From contig NZ_CADCST010000054.1 in NCBI RefSeq assembly GCF_902804485.1, positions 101,292 to 165,291 on the forward strand: a stretch of 64,000 nucleotides of DNA. The letters run 5' to 3'. The notes beneath the pieces were generated by a model, which was not told the DNA's origin, searched no databases, and saw nothing but the letters and a program-made list of their open reading frames with translations. This document shows positions 8,683 through 21,900 of this stretch, one piece after another. This stretch comes from Flavobacterium collinsii. GTDB taxonomy: Bacteria > Bacteroidota > Bacteroidia > Flavobacteriales > Flavobacteriaceae. A program made the translations under genes and the position numbers. Numbering within the stretch: position 1 is the first letter of the stretch; each line of letters opens with the position of its first letter.

Positions 8683-10524
8683 TTATCCGTTTATTTTAAG
8701 CTTCATTCCTGGTTTAATATCTCCGTCTTTAATGTTATTCCACTTTTTAATATCGGAAATGGTTACTCCCGGATATTTTTTAGAAATACTATACAACGAA
8801 TCTCCTTTTTTAACATAATAGTCTTCACCAAGAACTTTTGACGTCGCTTTTTTCTTGAACGAATCAATTGAATTGTTTGATGCTATAGCAGTTGTTACCG
8901 CATTTTCGTCAACAATTTCAGGAACAGTTTTAGAAACAACCAAAGTTTTTCCTAAACCAATATTATTTGAAGTCAGACTATTTAGTTCTTTCAACTCCGC
9001 AATAGTCGTACCGAATTTCTTTGCAATGCTCCCTAAATTATCTCCGGCAGCTACCACATACTCTTGTGACTGTGTATTATTTTTCTCTTTATCATCAGCA
9101 GCTGCAATAGCTTCCTCTGTTTTTTTATCTATCGCCAATGTTGCTTTAGCCTCTTTTGGATTTTTAACAGAAGCCTCTATATCAGATTTAATTTTTAAGC
9201 TTCTTCCGAAGGCAACTGAATTTGATTTCAGATTATTCCACTTCTTCAGATCCACAATACTCACATTATATTTGTCTGCAATTGCTCCCAGATTATCACC
9301 TTTCCGGACTTTATAAAACTGAATTTCTTTGGAAGAATCTTCTTTTGCTTTTGCGTTATATTTTGTTCTTGGTGCTGTCTTCATTGCCAATTGTACAGGC
9401 ATAGTTTTATTCTGTGCCTGATAGGCTACATAGGCATAAATCTTGTCTTCGTTTGAAACAAAAGTTGCTACTTTATCTTTTGGCAAGCGCAGAAAATGCT
9501 GCTCTCCCTGATAATAAGGCACTACATTTAATTTATAAGAAGGATTTAAGAGCTGTAACTGAGATTGTGGCATGTCTAACAAATCGGCTATTTGTTTGAA
9601 TGACATCTGACTCTTAATCTGAACGGTATCTGTTTCAAAATTTTTAACAACGGCTCTTTGTGGATTTATTCCGTGTTCTTTATGGTATTCGAAAAGGTAC
9701 ATGGTTGCTAAAAAAGCAGGAACATAACCCTGAGTTTCTTTTGGAAGGTGGCTTCGAATGTCCCAATATTTTGTTTTTCCGCCGGAACGACGAATGGCCT
9801 TGGTCACATTTCCGGGTCCTGAGTTATAAGAGGCCAGAACCAATTCCCAGTCACCAAAGATGTTGAACATTTTGCTCATGTATTCTGATGCTGCAGCAGT
9901 TGCTCTAAGCGGATCACTGCGTTCATCAATATAAGAGTCTATTTTAAGGGCGTATTGTTTACCGGTTCCGTACATGAACTGCCAAATTCCCGTGGCGCCC
10001 ATTTTAGAAACTGCTTTAGGGTTTAAAGCAGATTCTACAACGGCTAAATATTTAATTTCTAAAGGAACGTTTTGCTTCGCAAAAGCATCTTCAAAAATTG
10101 GAAAGTAATATTCGGATAAAGACATTAATCGGGAAAACGATTTTTTTCGATTCTTAAGAAATGACTTTATTATGTTTTCTAATCCCTGATTGTATTCAAT
10201 ATTAAAAGGTGATTTCCCATTCATTGCCTGCAGCCGCTGTTTTAGCAAATCTGTTGGCAGTTCCTCATCAACTGTCACGTCTGTATTAATGGTTTGAATG
10301 TCTTTTGTCAGATCATCGTAAATATCCAGACTTACTAATTCGTTCATCCAAAGACTGTCAACTCTTGCTGCCAGTTCATTTTTTTTGAAAGTATTTTTAA
10401 CAGAATCTAAATACGATATCTTTACAACCGGCTTAATTTCAGCATCTGCTTTTGCAACATCCTGCGCAAACATGGATATCGAAAAAAAGGCGGAAACCAC
10501 TATTGCTATTTTTTTTACAATCAT
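8683..10524 (-). CDS. LysM-containing lytic transglycosylase (MltD-like)
   Basis: 613 residues, exported (signal peptide to about SMFAQ, residue 21). The SLT goose-lysozyme-like domain lies at about 145-290, with the catalytic Glu at about 164 in YLAVVESALNPKAVS, then GATGIWQFMYGTGKQYALK and ASYNSGPGNVTKAI. Three LysM domains follow: about 400-445 (YKVRKGDNLGAIADKYNV), 485-530 (YVVAAGDNLGSIAKKFGT) and 565-612 (YYVKKGDSLYSISKKYPG). It cleaves the glycan strands of peptidoglycan to 1,6-anhydro ends, with the LysM domains holding it on the wall. The number and order of domains match MltD-type enzymes. Confidence 0.92.
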   Translation of the reverse strand: MIVKKIAIVVSAFFSISMFAQDVAKADAEIKPVVKISYLDSVKNTFKKNELAARVDSLWMNELVSLDIYDDLTKDIQTINTDVTVDEELPTDLLKQRLQAMNGKSPFNIEYNQGLENIIKSFLKNRKKSFSRLMSLSEYYFPIFEDAFAKQNVPLEIKYLAVVESALNPKAVSKMGATGIWQFMYGTGKQYALKIDSYIDERSDPLRATAAASEYMSKMFNIFGDWELVLASYNSGPGNVTKAIRRSGGKTKYWDIRSHLPKETQGYVPAFLATMYLFEYHKEHGINPQRAVVKNFETDTVQIKSQMSFKQIADLLDMPQSQLQLLNPSYKLNVVPYYQGEQHFLRLPKDKVATFVSNEDKIYAYVAYQAQNKTMPVQLAMKTAPRTKYNAKAKEDSSKEIQFYKVRKGDNLGAIADKYNVSIVDLKKWNNLKSNSVAFGRSLKIKSDIEASVKNPKEAKATLAIDKKTEEAIAAADDKEKNNTQSQEYVVAAGDNLGSIAKKFGTTIAELKELNSLTSNNIGLGKTLVVSKTVPEIVDENAVTTAIASNNSIDSFKKKATSKVLGEDYYVKKGDSLYSISKKYPGVTISDIKKWNNIKDGDIKPGMKLKING

Positions 10525-10634
10525 ATAACATTATTTTAAAATTCTATAATTCAATTCATTACAGAAACCTTAGTTTTACAAACTTAAACAGTTTAATGAA
10601 GAAAAATATGTAAAAAAATGTTAATTGTGATTTT

Positions 10635-11822
10635 TTAGTCCAAAATCGCGGCGATTCCAGGTAAAATTTTACCTTCTAACATTTCAAGCATAGCTCCACC
10701 TCCGGTAGAAACATAACTCATTTTATCTTCAAAACCGAACTGTTTTACTGCTGCAACAGAATCTCCACCTCCCACTAATGAGAAGGCACCGTTTTCTGTA
10801 GCTTCGGCAATATAATCACCTAAAGCGATCGTTCCTTTAGCAAAAGATTCCATTTCGAAAACTCCTAATGGACCATTCCATAAGATTGTTTTAGACTCCA
10901 GAATTACTTTTTTAAAGTTTTCTAAAGATTTAGGACCTGCATCAAGACCTTGCCATCCATCAGGAATTGCGTTTACATCGACTACCTGAGTGTTTGCTGT
11001 ATTAGAGAAATCATCTGCAGCAATTACATCAACCGGGATGTGAATCTGAACTCCTTTTTCTTTGGCCAGTCTCAAGATTTCAAGCGCTAACTCTTGCTTG
11101 TCATCTTCGCAAATAGATTCTCCAATTTTACCACCCAGTGCTTTAACGAATGTAAATGTCATTCCTCCACCAATGATCATGTGATCTACTTTGTCTAAGA
11201 TGTTTTCGATAACGGTAATTTTTGAAGATACTTTTGAACCTCCAAGAACTGCTGTTACCGGTTTTTCACTATTTTTAAGTACTTTATTTAAACTTTCTAT
11301 TTCTTTTGCCAACAATGTTCCAAAACATTTTTCAGTTGGAAAAAACTGTGCAATAATCGTTGTTGAAGCATGCGCTCTGTGTGCTGTACCGAACGCATCA
11401 TTTACATAGATGTCTCCCAATGAAGCCAGTTCTTTTGCAAAAGCTACATCTCCAGCTTCTTCTTCAGCATGAAAACGTAAATTCTCAAGTAATAAAACTT
11501 CTCCCTGCTGTAAGTTAGCCGCAGCTGACTTTGCTGCTTCTCCAACACAATTTTCAGCAAATTTCACCTGAACTCCCAATATTTCAGAAGCTGTTTTTAA
11601 AATGTGTTTTAACGAATATTTTTCTTCTGCTCCTTTTGGTCTGCCTAAATGCGACATTAAAATTACGCTTCCGCCCTGTGCCAAAATAGCGTCAATAGTT
11701 GGTTTTGCAGCTTCAATACGTGTAGCGTCAGTTACATTAAAATTTTCATCCAATGGCACATTAAAGTCCACACGGATAATTGCTTTTTTATTTTTAAAGT
11801 CGAAATCGTTTAAAGTTTTCAT
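10635..11822 (-). CDS. pgk: Phosphoglycerate kinase
   Basis: 395 residues, full-length. It catalyses 1,3-bisphosphoglycerate + ADP to 3-phosphoglycerate + ATP in glycolysis. Visible signatures: [12 protein letters not shown] (about 15-26), [31 protein letters not shown], the nucleotide-binding region [12 protein letters not shown] and the C-terminal GGGDSVAAV and STGGGAMLE. It has its own promoter (11855-11883). It lies directly downstream of the sprF end, on the same strand; the promoter suggests independent expression. Confidence 0.97.
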   Translation of the reverse strand: MKTLNDFDFKNKKAIIRVDFNVPLDENFNVTDATRIEAAKPTIDAILAQGGSVILMSHLGRPKGAEEKYSLKHILKTASEILGVQVKFAENCVGEAAKSAAANLQQGEVLLLENLRFHAEEEAGDVAFAKELASLGDIYVNDAFGTAHRAHASTTIIAQFFPTEKCFGTLLAKEIESLNKVLKNSEKPVTAVLGGSKVSSKITVIENILDKVDHMIIGGGMTFTFVKALGGKIGESICEDDKQELALEILRLAKEKGVQIHIPVDVIAADDFSNTANTQVVDVNAIPDGWQGLDAGPKSLENFKKVILESKTILWNGPLGVFEMESFAKGTIALGDYIAEATENGAFSLVGGGDSVAAVKQFGFEDKMSYVSTGGGAMLEMLEGKILPGIAAILD

Positions 11823-11854
11823 TTGATAATTTTTTAATTTATTCTGATAGAAAA

Positions 11855-11883
11855 CAAATATAGAACTTTTAGTGTTGCAACAA
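11855..11883 (-). promoter_or_regulatory. pgk promoter
   Basis: On the minus strand: TTG (complement of 11881-11883), 18 bases, TATATTTG (complement of 11855-11862), the full Bacteroidota TTG-N17-23-TAnnTTTG pattern. It predicts a leader of roughly 28 bases before the ATG at 11822. Confidence 0.65.
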
Positions 11884-11980
11884 ATTTGAAAAATGTAAAA
11901 TTAAACCCGCTACAACAGCGAAAACGATATAATTTATGAAAAAAAACAAATTAACTTTTAAAGCCGCTAAAAATGCTTCC

Positions 11981-12955
11981 TTAATCGTGAACCGGACTTT
12001 GTGTACAAGGACAGTTACTGATTGATTGTAGGAAATCGAAACCAATTGTTATGGAGTGTGTTCCTGTGTTATAATTACCCAAATCGTTGAACATTACCTG
12101 ATACGAATATCCAAAGTAGAATTTAGATTTCATAAAACCTACCATTGGCCCAACTGATAATGGTTTTGGGAACTGATCGTTTAAGAAACGATAAGAAACC
12201 CCGATCCAATAATAGTCCTCATAACGATTATAACGTCTGTACTTGAAGTTGAAATCGGTTGTAGAACGATTATCACTTGCGAAGTACTGGTAGTAAACCG
12301 ATGGTTCGTATTCGATACGACTGTTTTCTCCGTCTTTAAAAATAAAACCGGAATAGATCTGATAATTGGAAAGTAGCGAAGGCTCAACTCCACGGTATTT
12401 ATCAGTATTTTTCTTTAAAACGTTATTGGCATTAAAACTTACATAGAACATTTTATTACGATACAAGGCACTCACATCGAAGTTACTGTTTGAAGTATAT
12501 CGATTGTCGGTTACAGCCGGATCTAAAATAGGATGTTCGATAGTGTTATTGAATTCATCAATATCAATGCGAAAGCTATTAAAGTTATACGAAAGTCCGA
12601 AAGACAGATATTGCTTCGAATAATAATCCAGGATAAGGTGATGTGCAAAGGAAATTTTGGCTCCCGTCTGACGTGTATATCCATTTTTATCATTGTAGAC
12701 ATTGATCCCGACTCCTGAACGATCCAAGACCCTAAAATCGGCATAAAGCGACTGGTTGTCCGGTGCATCTTTTATCCCTACCCATTGCGTAAGTCCGTTG
12801 GCTCTAATTCTAAGGTTGTCTCCAATACCGGCAAAAGCAGGTGAAATAACAAATGGATTATCTGCTAAATACTGTGTGAAAACTGGTAGGTTTAACTCTT
12901 GGCTGTAACTTGTTGTTACAGCCATGAGTACTAAAGATAAAATAAACTTTTTCAT
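11981..12955 (-). CDS. sprF: SprF, PorP/SprF family T9SS outer-membrane protein
   Basis: 324 residues from the preferred ATG (complement of 12953-12955), which gives a clean signal peptide MKKFILSLVLMAVTTSYSQ; the frame is open nine codons further upstream. PorP/SprF features: the N-terminal FTQYLADNPFVISPAFAGIG motif, WVGIKDAPDNQSL, and repeating beta-strands of an outer-membrane barrel ending GFDFL. It is the last gene of the operon, 44 bases after the giant adhesin. In F. johnsoniae the equivalent gene is needed for SprB to reach the cell surface (Rhodes, Nelson and McBride, from memory). Probably the dedicated secretion and attachment partner of the upstream SprB. Confidence 0.88.
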   Translation of the reverse strand: MKKFILSLVLMAVTTSYSQELNLPVFTQYLADNPFVISPAFAGIGDNLRIRANGLTQWVGIKDAPDNQSLYADFRVLDRSGVGINVYNDKNGYTRQTGAKISFAHHLILDYYSKQYLSFGLSYNFNSFRIDIDEFNNTIEHPILDPAVTDNRYTSNSNFDVSALYRNKMFYVSFNANNVLKKNTDKYRGVEPSLLSNYQIYSGFIFKDGENSRIEYEPSVYYQYFASDNRSTTDFNFKYRRYNRYEDYYWIGVSYRFLNDQFPKPLSVGPMVGFMKSKFYFGYSYQVMFNDLGNYNTGTHSITIGFDFLQSISNCPCTQSPVHD

Positions 12956-12999
12956 TGTAATAATTTTTTTAGATAACATCATTAGGGGCTCTTATTTTG

Positions 13000-15900
13000 T
13001 TATCTGTATAAAGTGAAATGTCCTACAAACTCACGTGCATCTTTCTCGTCATTCAATTTAAGAACATACCAGTAATCTCCTGAAGGTAATTCGGCACCAT
13101 TGTATCTACCGTCCCATTTTTGACCATAGTGGTACTTGGCAATTACACGACCGTATCTGTCAAAGATTGAGAATACAAGGTTGTTGTAAATGTTTGTACA
13201 ACCAGGACCCCAAGTGTCATAAACACCATCTCCGTTTGGAGTGAAGTAATTGTCAAGACAAACATCAACATAAATTGCATGTACTGTTATTGTTGCCGTA
13301 CATCCGTTTTGGTCTCTTACTATTACTTCATAATCTCCTGTTTTGTAGATTTTGTATTTGTTAGAAGAAGTAAACGGTTCTCCGTTGAAACTGTACTCGT
13401 AAGCAGGTGCTCCACCGGCAGCAGTTACCGAAATGATGTTCATTTCTGGTTTTCCTTCAGACTCTCCAAGCGTTAACTTGTCGTAAGCTCTGATTTCAAA
13501 ACTTGTCGTTGGCACTTTACATCCATTCGTGTGTCTAGCTACAATGTAGTGCTTTCCAGGAGCGATATTGGTAAAGATATTTGCCGCCTGCCAAGGACCT
13601 ACATCGCTATCAAGAGAATAATCTACTTGCGTAAGATCTGTATTACTAGCATCAACCGTAACGGTTACCATATTCGTTTGTGCGTTGTTCACACAATCGT
13701 AATTGGTTTCGGCTATTGGGTCAAGAATTACTGCTTTATCCATGATTACTTCAAGTGTACTGATACAAGTAGCATCTTTAATATATACAGTATGTCTACC
13801 ACCTTTAAGAGCTACGAAATCATGCTGTGTACCAACAACCGGAATATAAGTTCCATTTTCGTTATCAAGGCTTACACTATACGGTGGTTTACCACCAAAA
13901 ATTTCTATACTAAACGCTCCATCTATGTCACCATCGCAAATTTCCTGCAAAATTGGTCCTACAATTTTGGCACCTAAAAGAGGTGGTTCTTTAATTTCAA
14001 GATTTAAAAGCTGGAAACATGAATTTTCATCCTGAACTAAAACCTGATAAACTCCCGGAGTTAGTCGGTCAAATTCAAATTTATCATCAAACATTCCTAA
14101 GTTTGGCGAAATAGCATACTTAATTACTCCCGTTCCTCCGGTTGCTGCAATCGAGATCTTACCATCATTAGAAGCAAAACATGTCGCATCGATTACGGTT
14201 GGAATAACGGATAATGGTTGCGCCGGTTCATTGATATTGATTGAAGCAGAATCATACTGACAATCTCCACTATCAACACGTACAACATAAACTCCTTTAG
14301 GAAGCAAATCAAAATAACCTGTTGGCTGAGCCGGTCTTACCACAACCCCGTTACCATCAAACAAGGTATACACATAATTAGTCAAACCTCCAATTGCTTC
14401 TGCGTCGATAGCCGCTGTTGCACTTCCTTTACAGTAAACAACTGCATTGGTTAAATCTAATTTCAAGATCAATGGCGTTAAGGCATCTATCGTAACATTG
14501 TTAGAAATTGAACTTACACATCCTTTAGAGTCTCTCACAAAATATTGGTGATCTCCAACTCCTACAGCAAATGTTGCAGGTAAAGAGCCTAATACAGTTG
14601 TAAAATTCTTATCAGAACTATATTCATATGGACCGCTTCCACCTATTGCACTTAATTTAAGTGTAGCAGCTGTTTTACAAGTTATTCCAGTTGCTAATTC
14701 CAACGTTGGAATAATTTCTAATGGTTCACCGATGATAACTTCCGCGGTAGTTCCATTACAGTTCAATTGATCTACAATCGTCACAGAATACTTCCCTGCT
14801 CCTAATCCTGTAAAGATTGGACTATCCTGAGATGCACTGGAAATAACCGGATTCACTGATAATAGATTTAAGATATATGCATAGTTACTTCCCTGACCTC
14901 CTGTTGGAGCTGATACAGTAATTACACCAGTTTTATCTCCATAACACAACAATGTACTTGTAGTAGCTGTTGCTGTTGCTGCTATTGGCGTTGGATTATT
15001 CAATGTTACAGTAGTTGTAGCTACACACCCTTTACTGTCCTTAACATTTAAAATGTAAGTCCCAGCCGATAGGTTAGAAAATTCCGACTGATCAGAATAT
15101 CCTGTGCTAACACCTACTAATTCATATTGGTAACCACCCGGCCATCCGCCATCTGCAGATATGACAATCTTACCGTCATTCCCTGGTATACAAGAAATTG
15201 GAGCATGAATTTCAGATATTTTTAATTCTGTTATTGGTTGTTGAATTGAAAAACTAGTTACAACCTCACAGAATGGTGTTTTTGAAAGAACCGCTTTAAC
15301 ATTATATAAACCTGCTTTCAAACCATTAATTGTTGCTTTACCAGTAGCATCACTTGTGCCATCCTTAACTAATGTTCCTGCAACATCTTTAATCTCGTAT
15401 TTAAATTCTCCAGCATCATTTGTTGGAACCAATAAATTATCGGTTAAAATTAAATCAACACTACCTTCTAATACTCCGTAACATTTAATATTAGTCACAT
15501 TTTCAGCTGTTAAACGGAATGTATTTGGATCGTTCACAAAATGATCTTTCTTGATAACACATCCTGTTGCTGTATTCTTAACAGAAATCAAATAATGCCC
15601 GATTGGTAAATTAGTGAATACACCATTTGTATTTGTTTCACTAAATACGGTTCGGCCCACACCATCAAGCTTGTACTCTAATGGTATTGTAAATGTCACT
15701 CCATTGAAATCTTTAACCTTAACTGCAATAGCTTCATTCGTCGCACAAGTTATTGGTGTAATTACAACATCAATTTTGTCCATGCTAGTGAATGGTAGTA
15801 TCTCAACTTCAGTAGAAGCTCCCATACAACCCTTATTATCAAAAACATTTACTACATATTTTCCTCCTAAGAAATCGCTTTCTGTATATATGTTAGAAGT

Positions 15901-18900
15901 TCCATCGTAAACTATTTCATTAGCATTACTAGTTTTAACAAACTGGAATCTCGTATAATTTTTAGAACCACCTGTTATTTTAGTTTTATCTACAGTGATT
16001 GTTGCATAGATTGTTTTATTATCTGTTGCACAACCATAGTTACTAACAATTGGAGTATCGACAATAATTACAGCCGGTTGACCAACAGTTACGATCATAG
16101 GAACCTCACATCCTTTTCCGGAAGTTACAGTAACTGTATAAGTATCTGCCGGAAGATTCGTGAATACGTTACCTACTAAAACCATTCCAACAGGAGATGG
16201 GTTAATTTTGTAAGTATAAACTGGGTTATTGTTTACCGTTGTAGTTGGAGTGGCCATGTTTACAGTAACCGTTCCATTACTTTCTCCATTACAAATTACA
16301 TTGGTTGGTTCTAAGCTAAAAATAATACTCTTATTTGGAATCTCAAATTTAACTTCTACCTCTTTTGTACAACCTGTTCCTGTATCTCTAACAGTAAATG
16401 TGTAATTACCCGGAACTAATCCATTAAATATTGGATTAGGATCAAAATTGATTCCATCTTTACTGTACTCGTAACTTGGTGCTACAGTACCTCCGTAAGC
16501 TCGTAAGGTTACTTCACCTTGATTTCCTTCACAAATAGGAGTTTCTATAATATCATATTCTAATCTTAATGGTTCCAAAATAGTAACTGTTTGATTCGCC
16601 GTACATTTATTTTCATCACGAACATAAACAATATGAGCACCAGAAGATTTCACCACTAAAACCTTATTTCTCCCCCAGCTATTTCCATCTAAGCTATATT
16701 CAAGATTTGCATTAAATCCATTAGCAGTTACCGTAATATCATAAGTACCTGTTGTACTTGGACAGTGATTAGGTATTGCCGACACAATAACCGGTGAGGC
16801 ATCTACAAGAATATTAATATCTTTAAACGTTTCACAACCATGCGAATCTTTAGCCCACACTCTCCATGTGAAGGCTTTGTCTAATTCAGCAGTATCTTCA
16901 GTACCATACACTACTGGATCGCCTGCTTTAACAAATGCATACGTATATCCAGCTGTACCTTTAGAAGCAGTAGCTTTTATTTTCGCCAAATCGGTACAAT
17001 TTGCATTTTTAAGAGTTATATAATCTACTTCTAATCTTTCAGGCTCTGGAACATTTACTGTAATGCTAGCAATACAATCTGTTACATTATCTTTTACATC
17101 AATTTTATACGGACCAGCCACTAAATTCGTCAATACAAAAGTATCTGTTCCTACTGGTGTTATAACACCCAATCCTGAAACGCCTGTAATTGTTTGCGTA
17201 AATCCTGTGTTGAATCCAGAAACGGTAAAAGTTACTTTTCCGTTAGCATCTCCTTTACAGGCAACTTCTGCATCAACATTTCCGTTTACAGCAATATTTA
17301 CAAGATCTTTTACTCTGTATACATCCTGATATCTACAGCCATTTTCATCCTTAACCTTAAAAGTATATTCTCCTGGAAGTAATCCCGGGAAACTTGCTGC
17401 TACTGCAGAACCTGTGACCGCTATTGGCCCAAACAATGTTGGAGAAGTTGCTGTATTAGTCGCCACGATTCTAAATTCTAAAGCTCCTACTCCATTAGTT
17501 GCTTTTACTTGAACCGTACTCACATCTTCACCTGCTTTACAAGTTACCAATGTAGCATTAAAATCTAATTTACTTGGTTTATTTAATGGATTTACTGTAA
17601 TTGATTTAGGCACTGTTGTACAACCATTTGCATCTTTAACAGCATACCAGATTGTTTGTGCAGATTTAGTGTAATCAATTGTGATCTTATCCGATGTGTC
17701 GAACGTTACACCATTATCAAAACTATATAGGTAGCCCAATGTACTTGGCGTAATTGGTGTACCGCCACTTCCTTCCACTGTAATTACAGTATAAGTATTA
17801 CATGCTGTATTTAATGGGAAAGAAGCCGAGGCCATTAATGGCGTTGGTTCAGTAATTACAATTGCAGGTGTAACTCCAGACGTACAGCCATAACTGTCTG
17901 TAACCACCACATTATAAGTACCAGCTCGTAATCCTGTATATAAACCTGTAGCATCTCCCGAATTATTTGCATTTGCACCGCTTAGCGCAAAAGTATAAGG
18001 GCGAACACCTCCGGAAGGAGCAACTGTAATAGTTCCTGTATTATCTCCATTACATTTTACATCCACCTTAGTTATTGTAAACGCAGGATCTACAGGACCA
18101 TCTACTATTATAACATCGCTTGTAACAGAACAAGAATTACTATCGGTAACTCTGAATACGTATCTTCCTATTACGCTAGTTGTATACGGCGAAGTAATAC
18201 TATTAAACCCTGCGTTATTGATATTTACTTCGTAAGTGTATGCTGGATTTCCATCAGCAGCTGTCAAAGTAAACTGAGCAGCTGTGGTCGCAGGCATCGG
18301 AACACAAGTAATTTCTTTATCTTGTACTACCTTGAAAGTTAAAGGTTTGTATACTATTGTTGAAGTTGTACTCGTTGCAATACAACCATTTACGTCTTTA
18401 ACATACACAGTATAAGACTGTGAAGCCGTTGTAGGAGCCGGTACTGTAAATGTATACGTAGTTCCGCTGCTTTCAAAGTAATTAATTCCATCTATACTAA
18501 AACTTAATGGTGCAACACCTGTACCTGTAGCAGTAAACGTGTAGTTTTCATTAGCTATACATTGATTACTAGCTAAAGTTGGAGTTGTAACAGTTGGCGT
18601 ATCATCTTTAGTAATCGTAATTGTGGTCATCGCAGTACAATTATTTGCGTCTTTGATGTGAACATCTACTAACCATGTCATTCCTAATCCAACTACTACA
18701 CCATTTGTTAAAGTTGTAGTATCAATAGAGGTTGCAGTAGAATAAGTTCCTGCACCAGCACCGCTTTGTACAATTGAATAGGTATAATTTGGTGTTCCTC
18801 CTACAGCTGTCATAGTAAGCTGAGAAACTGGTTGGTTACAATGTACATTACTTGCTACAGCAGTTAGTGATAAAGCTAAAGCTGGCTCAGTAATATCAAC

Positions 18901-21900
18901 TGATTTCGTTACACTACAATGTGTAGTATTGTCTCTAAAAGTTACTTCATAGTGTCCTTTTGCAAGATCTGATAAAGTAAGAACATCACCCACTTTAGTA
19001 TCTGTAAAAGTTAAGCCTGTTGGAGTTGTTACAATTGAATAAGTAAATGCTCCTGAAGCAAAGAAATCACTTGCTGTAAAAGTTGCACTACCCGTTTTTT
19101 CTGTAATACAACCTACGTTAGCCACAACCTTTTCTTGCATTTGTAAAGTTGGCAATGCTAAAATAGTAACAAGTTCTTCGTCTGTACAATTATTGCTATC
19201 TGTAATTCTAAATACATAGTCACCCGCTTTCAATCCAGTGTATGTACCACTGGTATCACCGGTAGTATTCATTGTCGTACCAGAAACCATGGTATAAGTT
19301 ACAGTACCAATACCATTGCTATGATTTATCGTTACATCACTTTCCAGTGCAGGACAAGTCATTTGTGTTTTATTAAATCCTCTAATAACTGGCGGATCTA
19401 ATGCATCAATTATTTCAGGTCGCATTACGGAAATACAACCGTTAGCATCTTTTACAATTATATTATAAGTGCCACTAATTTTTGTGGTAAAAACACTACT
19501 TACAGAGTAGTTAGCTCCGTTATCAAAACTATATTCATAACCTCCTGCACCACCGGTTGCAGTAACAGTTATCTTGGCCTCATTTGGAGTGTTTCCTAAA
19601 CCACATAACATCTGATCTACTACGACTGAAACAAAAGATACTGGTGTCGGATCAGTTACAGTAGCATTTATTGTTTGAATACAACCTTTACTATCTTTAA
19701 TATAGTAGGTAACCGTTCCCTCTGCTGCGGTTTGCACAAATTTATTAATCGTTTCAGTTGGTAAAGTTGGTGCAGCACCTTTTTGATAGGTATAAATTCC
19801 GGTTCCACCAGTTGCGTTTATTTCAACGCTTCCATTAGCACCAATACATAATGGGTTGATTTCTAATTTTGCAGGAACAATGTTTACCAAAGCATCAATT
19901 TTAATAGTTGCTGTAGCAGTACAAGCTCCGTCATTTACCTCAAAAGTATAATTACCAGCATCTAGACCAGTAAATATACCAGTTGTCGCACCCGTAATAT
20001 TAATCGTAGTACCTGCTGTAATGGTATATGTATAATTTGTATTATCTCCACCTTGGGCTTCAACTGTAACTGTTGCATTTGGTGCAGGAGGGTTACAATC
20101 TAATTCTTTCGTAAGCGTTGGAGAAAGAGTTAATATATCTCTTACAACATAAGAAGCAGTAGCAGTACAGCCATTACCATCTCTTACACCGATAGTATAA
20201 GTTTTAGCAGCGGTAATGGTAGCTATTGAAGAAGGTAAGTCTACACCATCTAATGTATAAATAGGAGTACCAACTGTTGTAGTAAAATACCTACTTAAGT
20301 CTACCGTAAAAATAACTCCTGTAAAGCAAGGAACTGCAGGTCCTGCAACTGCCACTGGAGGCAAATCTTTTCCGATTGATACATCAACTTTTGAAGTACA
20401 ACCGTTTTTATCTTTTACCCAAATATCCCAGTCGGTACCTGATTCAAAATTAATAATCAAAGGATTAGCAGAAGAATAACCTCCTGTTGGTTCTAGCGCT
20501 CCATCGGCAACAAAAGTATATTCATAAGGTTTCGTTCCCCCTGTTGCTTTAACCACTACACGAGCATCTGCATTACAATTATCATTGGTTTGACTAATGA
20601 CACTCACTGCTACTGGCTGCAATGGCTTTCCTATTTCAAATGTTGTTGCATTTGAACATTCTGTGCCATCCAATTCTAAAGCTTGTAAAGTATAGGAACC
20701 ACTTGGTAAATTTATAAAAGTATCTGTTATTGAAGTGGTTGATGTTACCACATAATCTCTAAATACTCTTGGTGAAAGTCGTAAATTAGTTAATTGATCT
20801 AATACCTCTACACGTAAGTTGTCAACCGAAGGATCATAATTAGAAACCGTAAACTTTATAGAACCATTTGCAACGCTTGGTGTTACATTACAAGAAACAT
20901 CAGTAGAAACAATACTAGTAAATTGTATTAATGACAATGGAGCTATTGGTACTTCAACAATAGAGAAACATCCATTACTGTCTTCAACCTGAAAGAAATA
21001 AGTTTGACCAAATTTTAAACCAGTAAACTGATAAGTTGTAGCTGGAGTAGCAGCAGAAACCGTAGATGCATCTCCATAAATCGAATACTTATAGTTTGGA
21101 GCACTCGGTAAAGTAGTATCTAAAAATAAATTTACTGTTGCACCAGCCTTACATGTACCACTTATAACTGGAGGTGCAAATTTAAGGTAAGGATGAGTTG
21201 AAATTCTTAATTTACCACTTTTAGCTTCACAACCTTTACTATCTACGATTAATACATGATAATCACCAAACACTAGATTATTTGGAAACACATATGTTCT
21301 AGAAGAAGTTGGTGTGCTGGTATGGATAGCAGTATTTGTTTTATCATCAAATAAAGTAAAGATAAAAGGCCCCACACCATCATTTATTCCAGTAATTTCT
21401 ATACTTCCTGGTATGTCACCATAACATTTTATATCGTTAACTGTAAATGAAGGATCTATCTTATTAGGCTGTCCTATGGTTATTGTTCCCACATCGCGAC
21501 ATCCTCTGGCGTCCTCAACAATATAAGAATGTGGACCTACTGCTAAACCTCCAAAAACATTTGAAAAATCTAATGTACTTCCATCTAAACTATATTTATA
21601 AGGTGCTTTTCCTCCTGAGCCTGTAAAAGTCACTGTACCATCGCTATTACCATGACAATTCGCAAGCGTAGTTACTGGGTTTGCGACAATAGTACCTGTA
21701 GCCGTTACAGGTAATGCATTTGTTTTTACTGGACAACCTTTACTATCGGTAACTTCAAAACTATAATTTCCCGGTGAAGTAAACGTCTCTGTAAAACTAG
21801 TTGTAGCAATACCTGTTACAGGAGCTCCAACAGCTAATGATCCATTATATATTTGGTAACTGTACGGAGCCGTTCCATTTGTAATATTTACCGTAATTTC

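Noticed and set aside
13531..13977. Plus-strand 148-codon ORF opposite sprB
   Set aside because: Antisense shadow, Cys- and Tyr-rich as expected from the reversed repeat codons.
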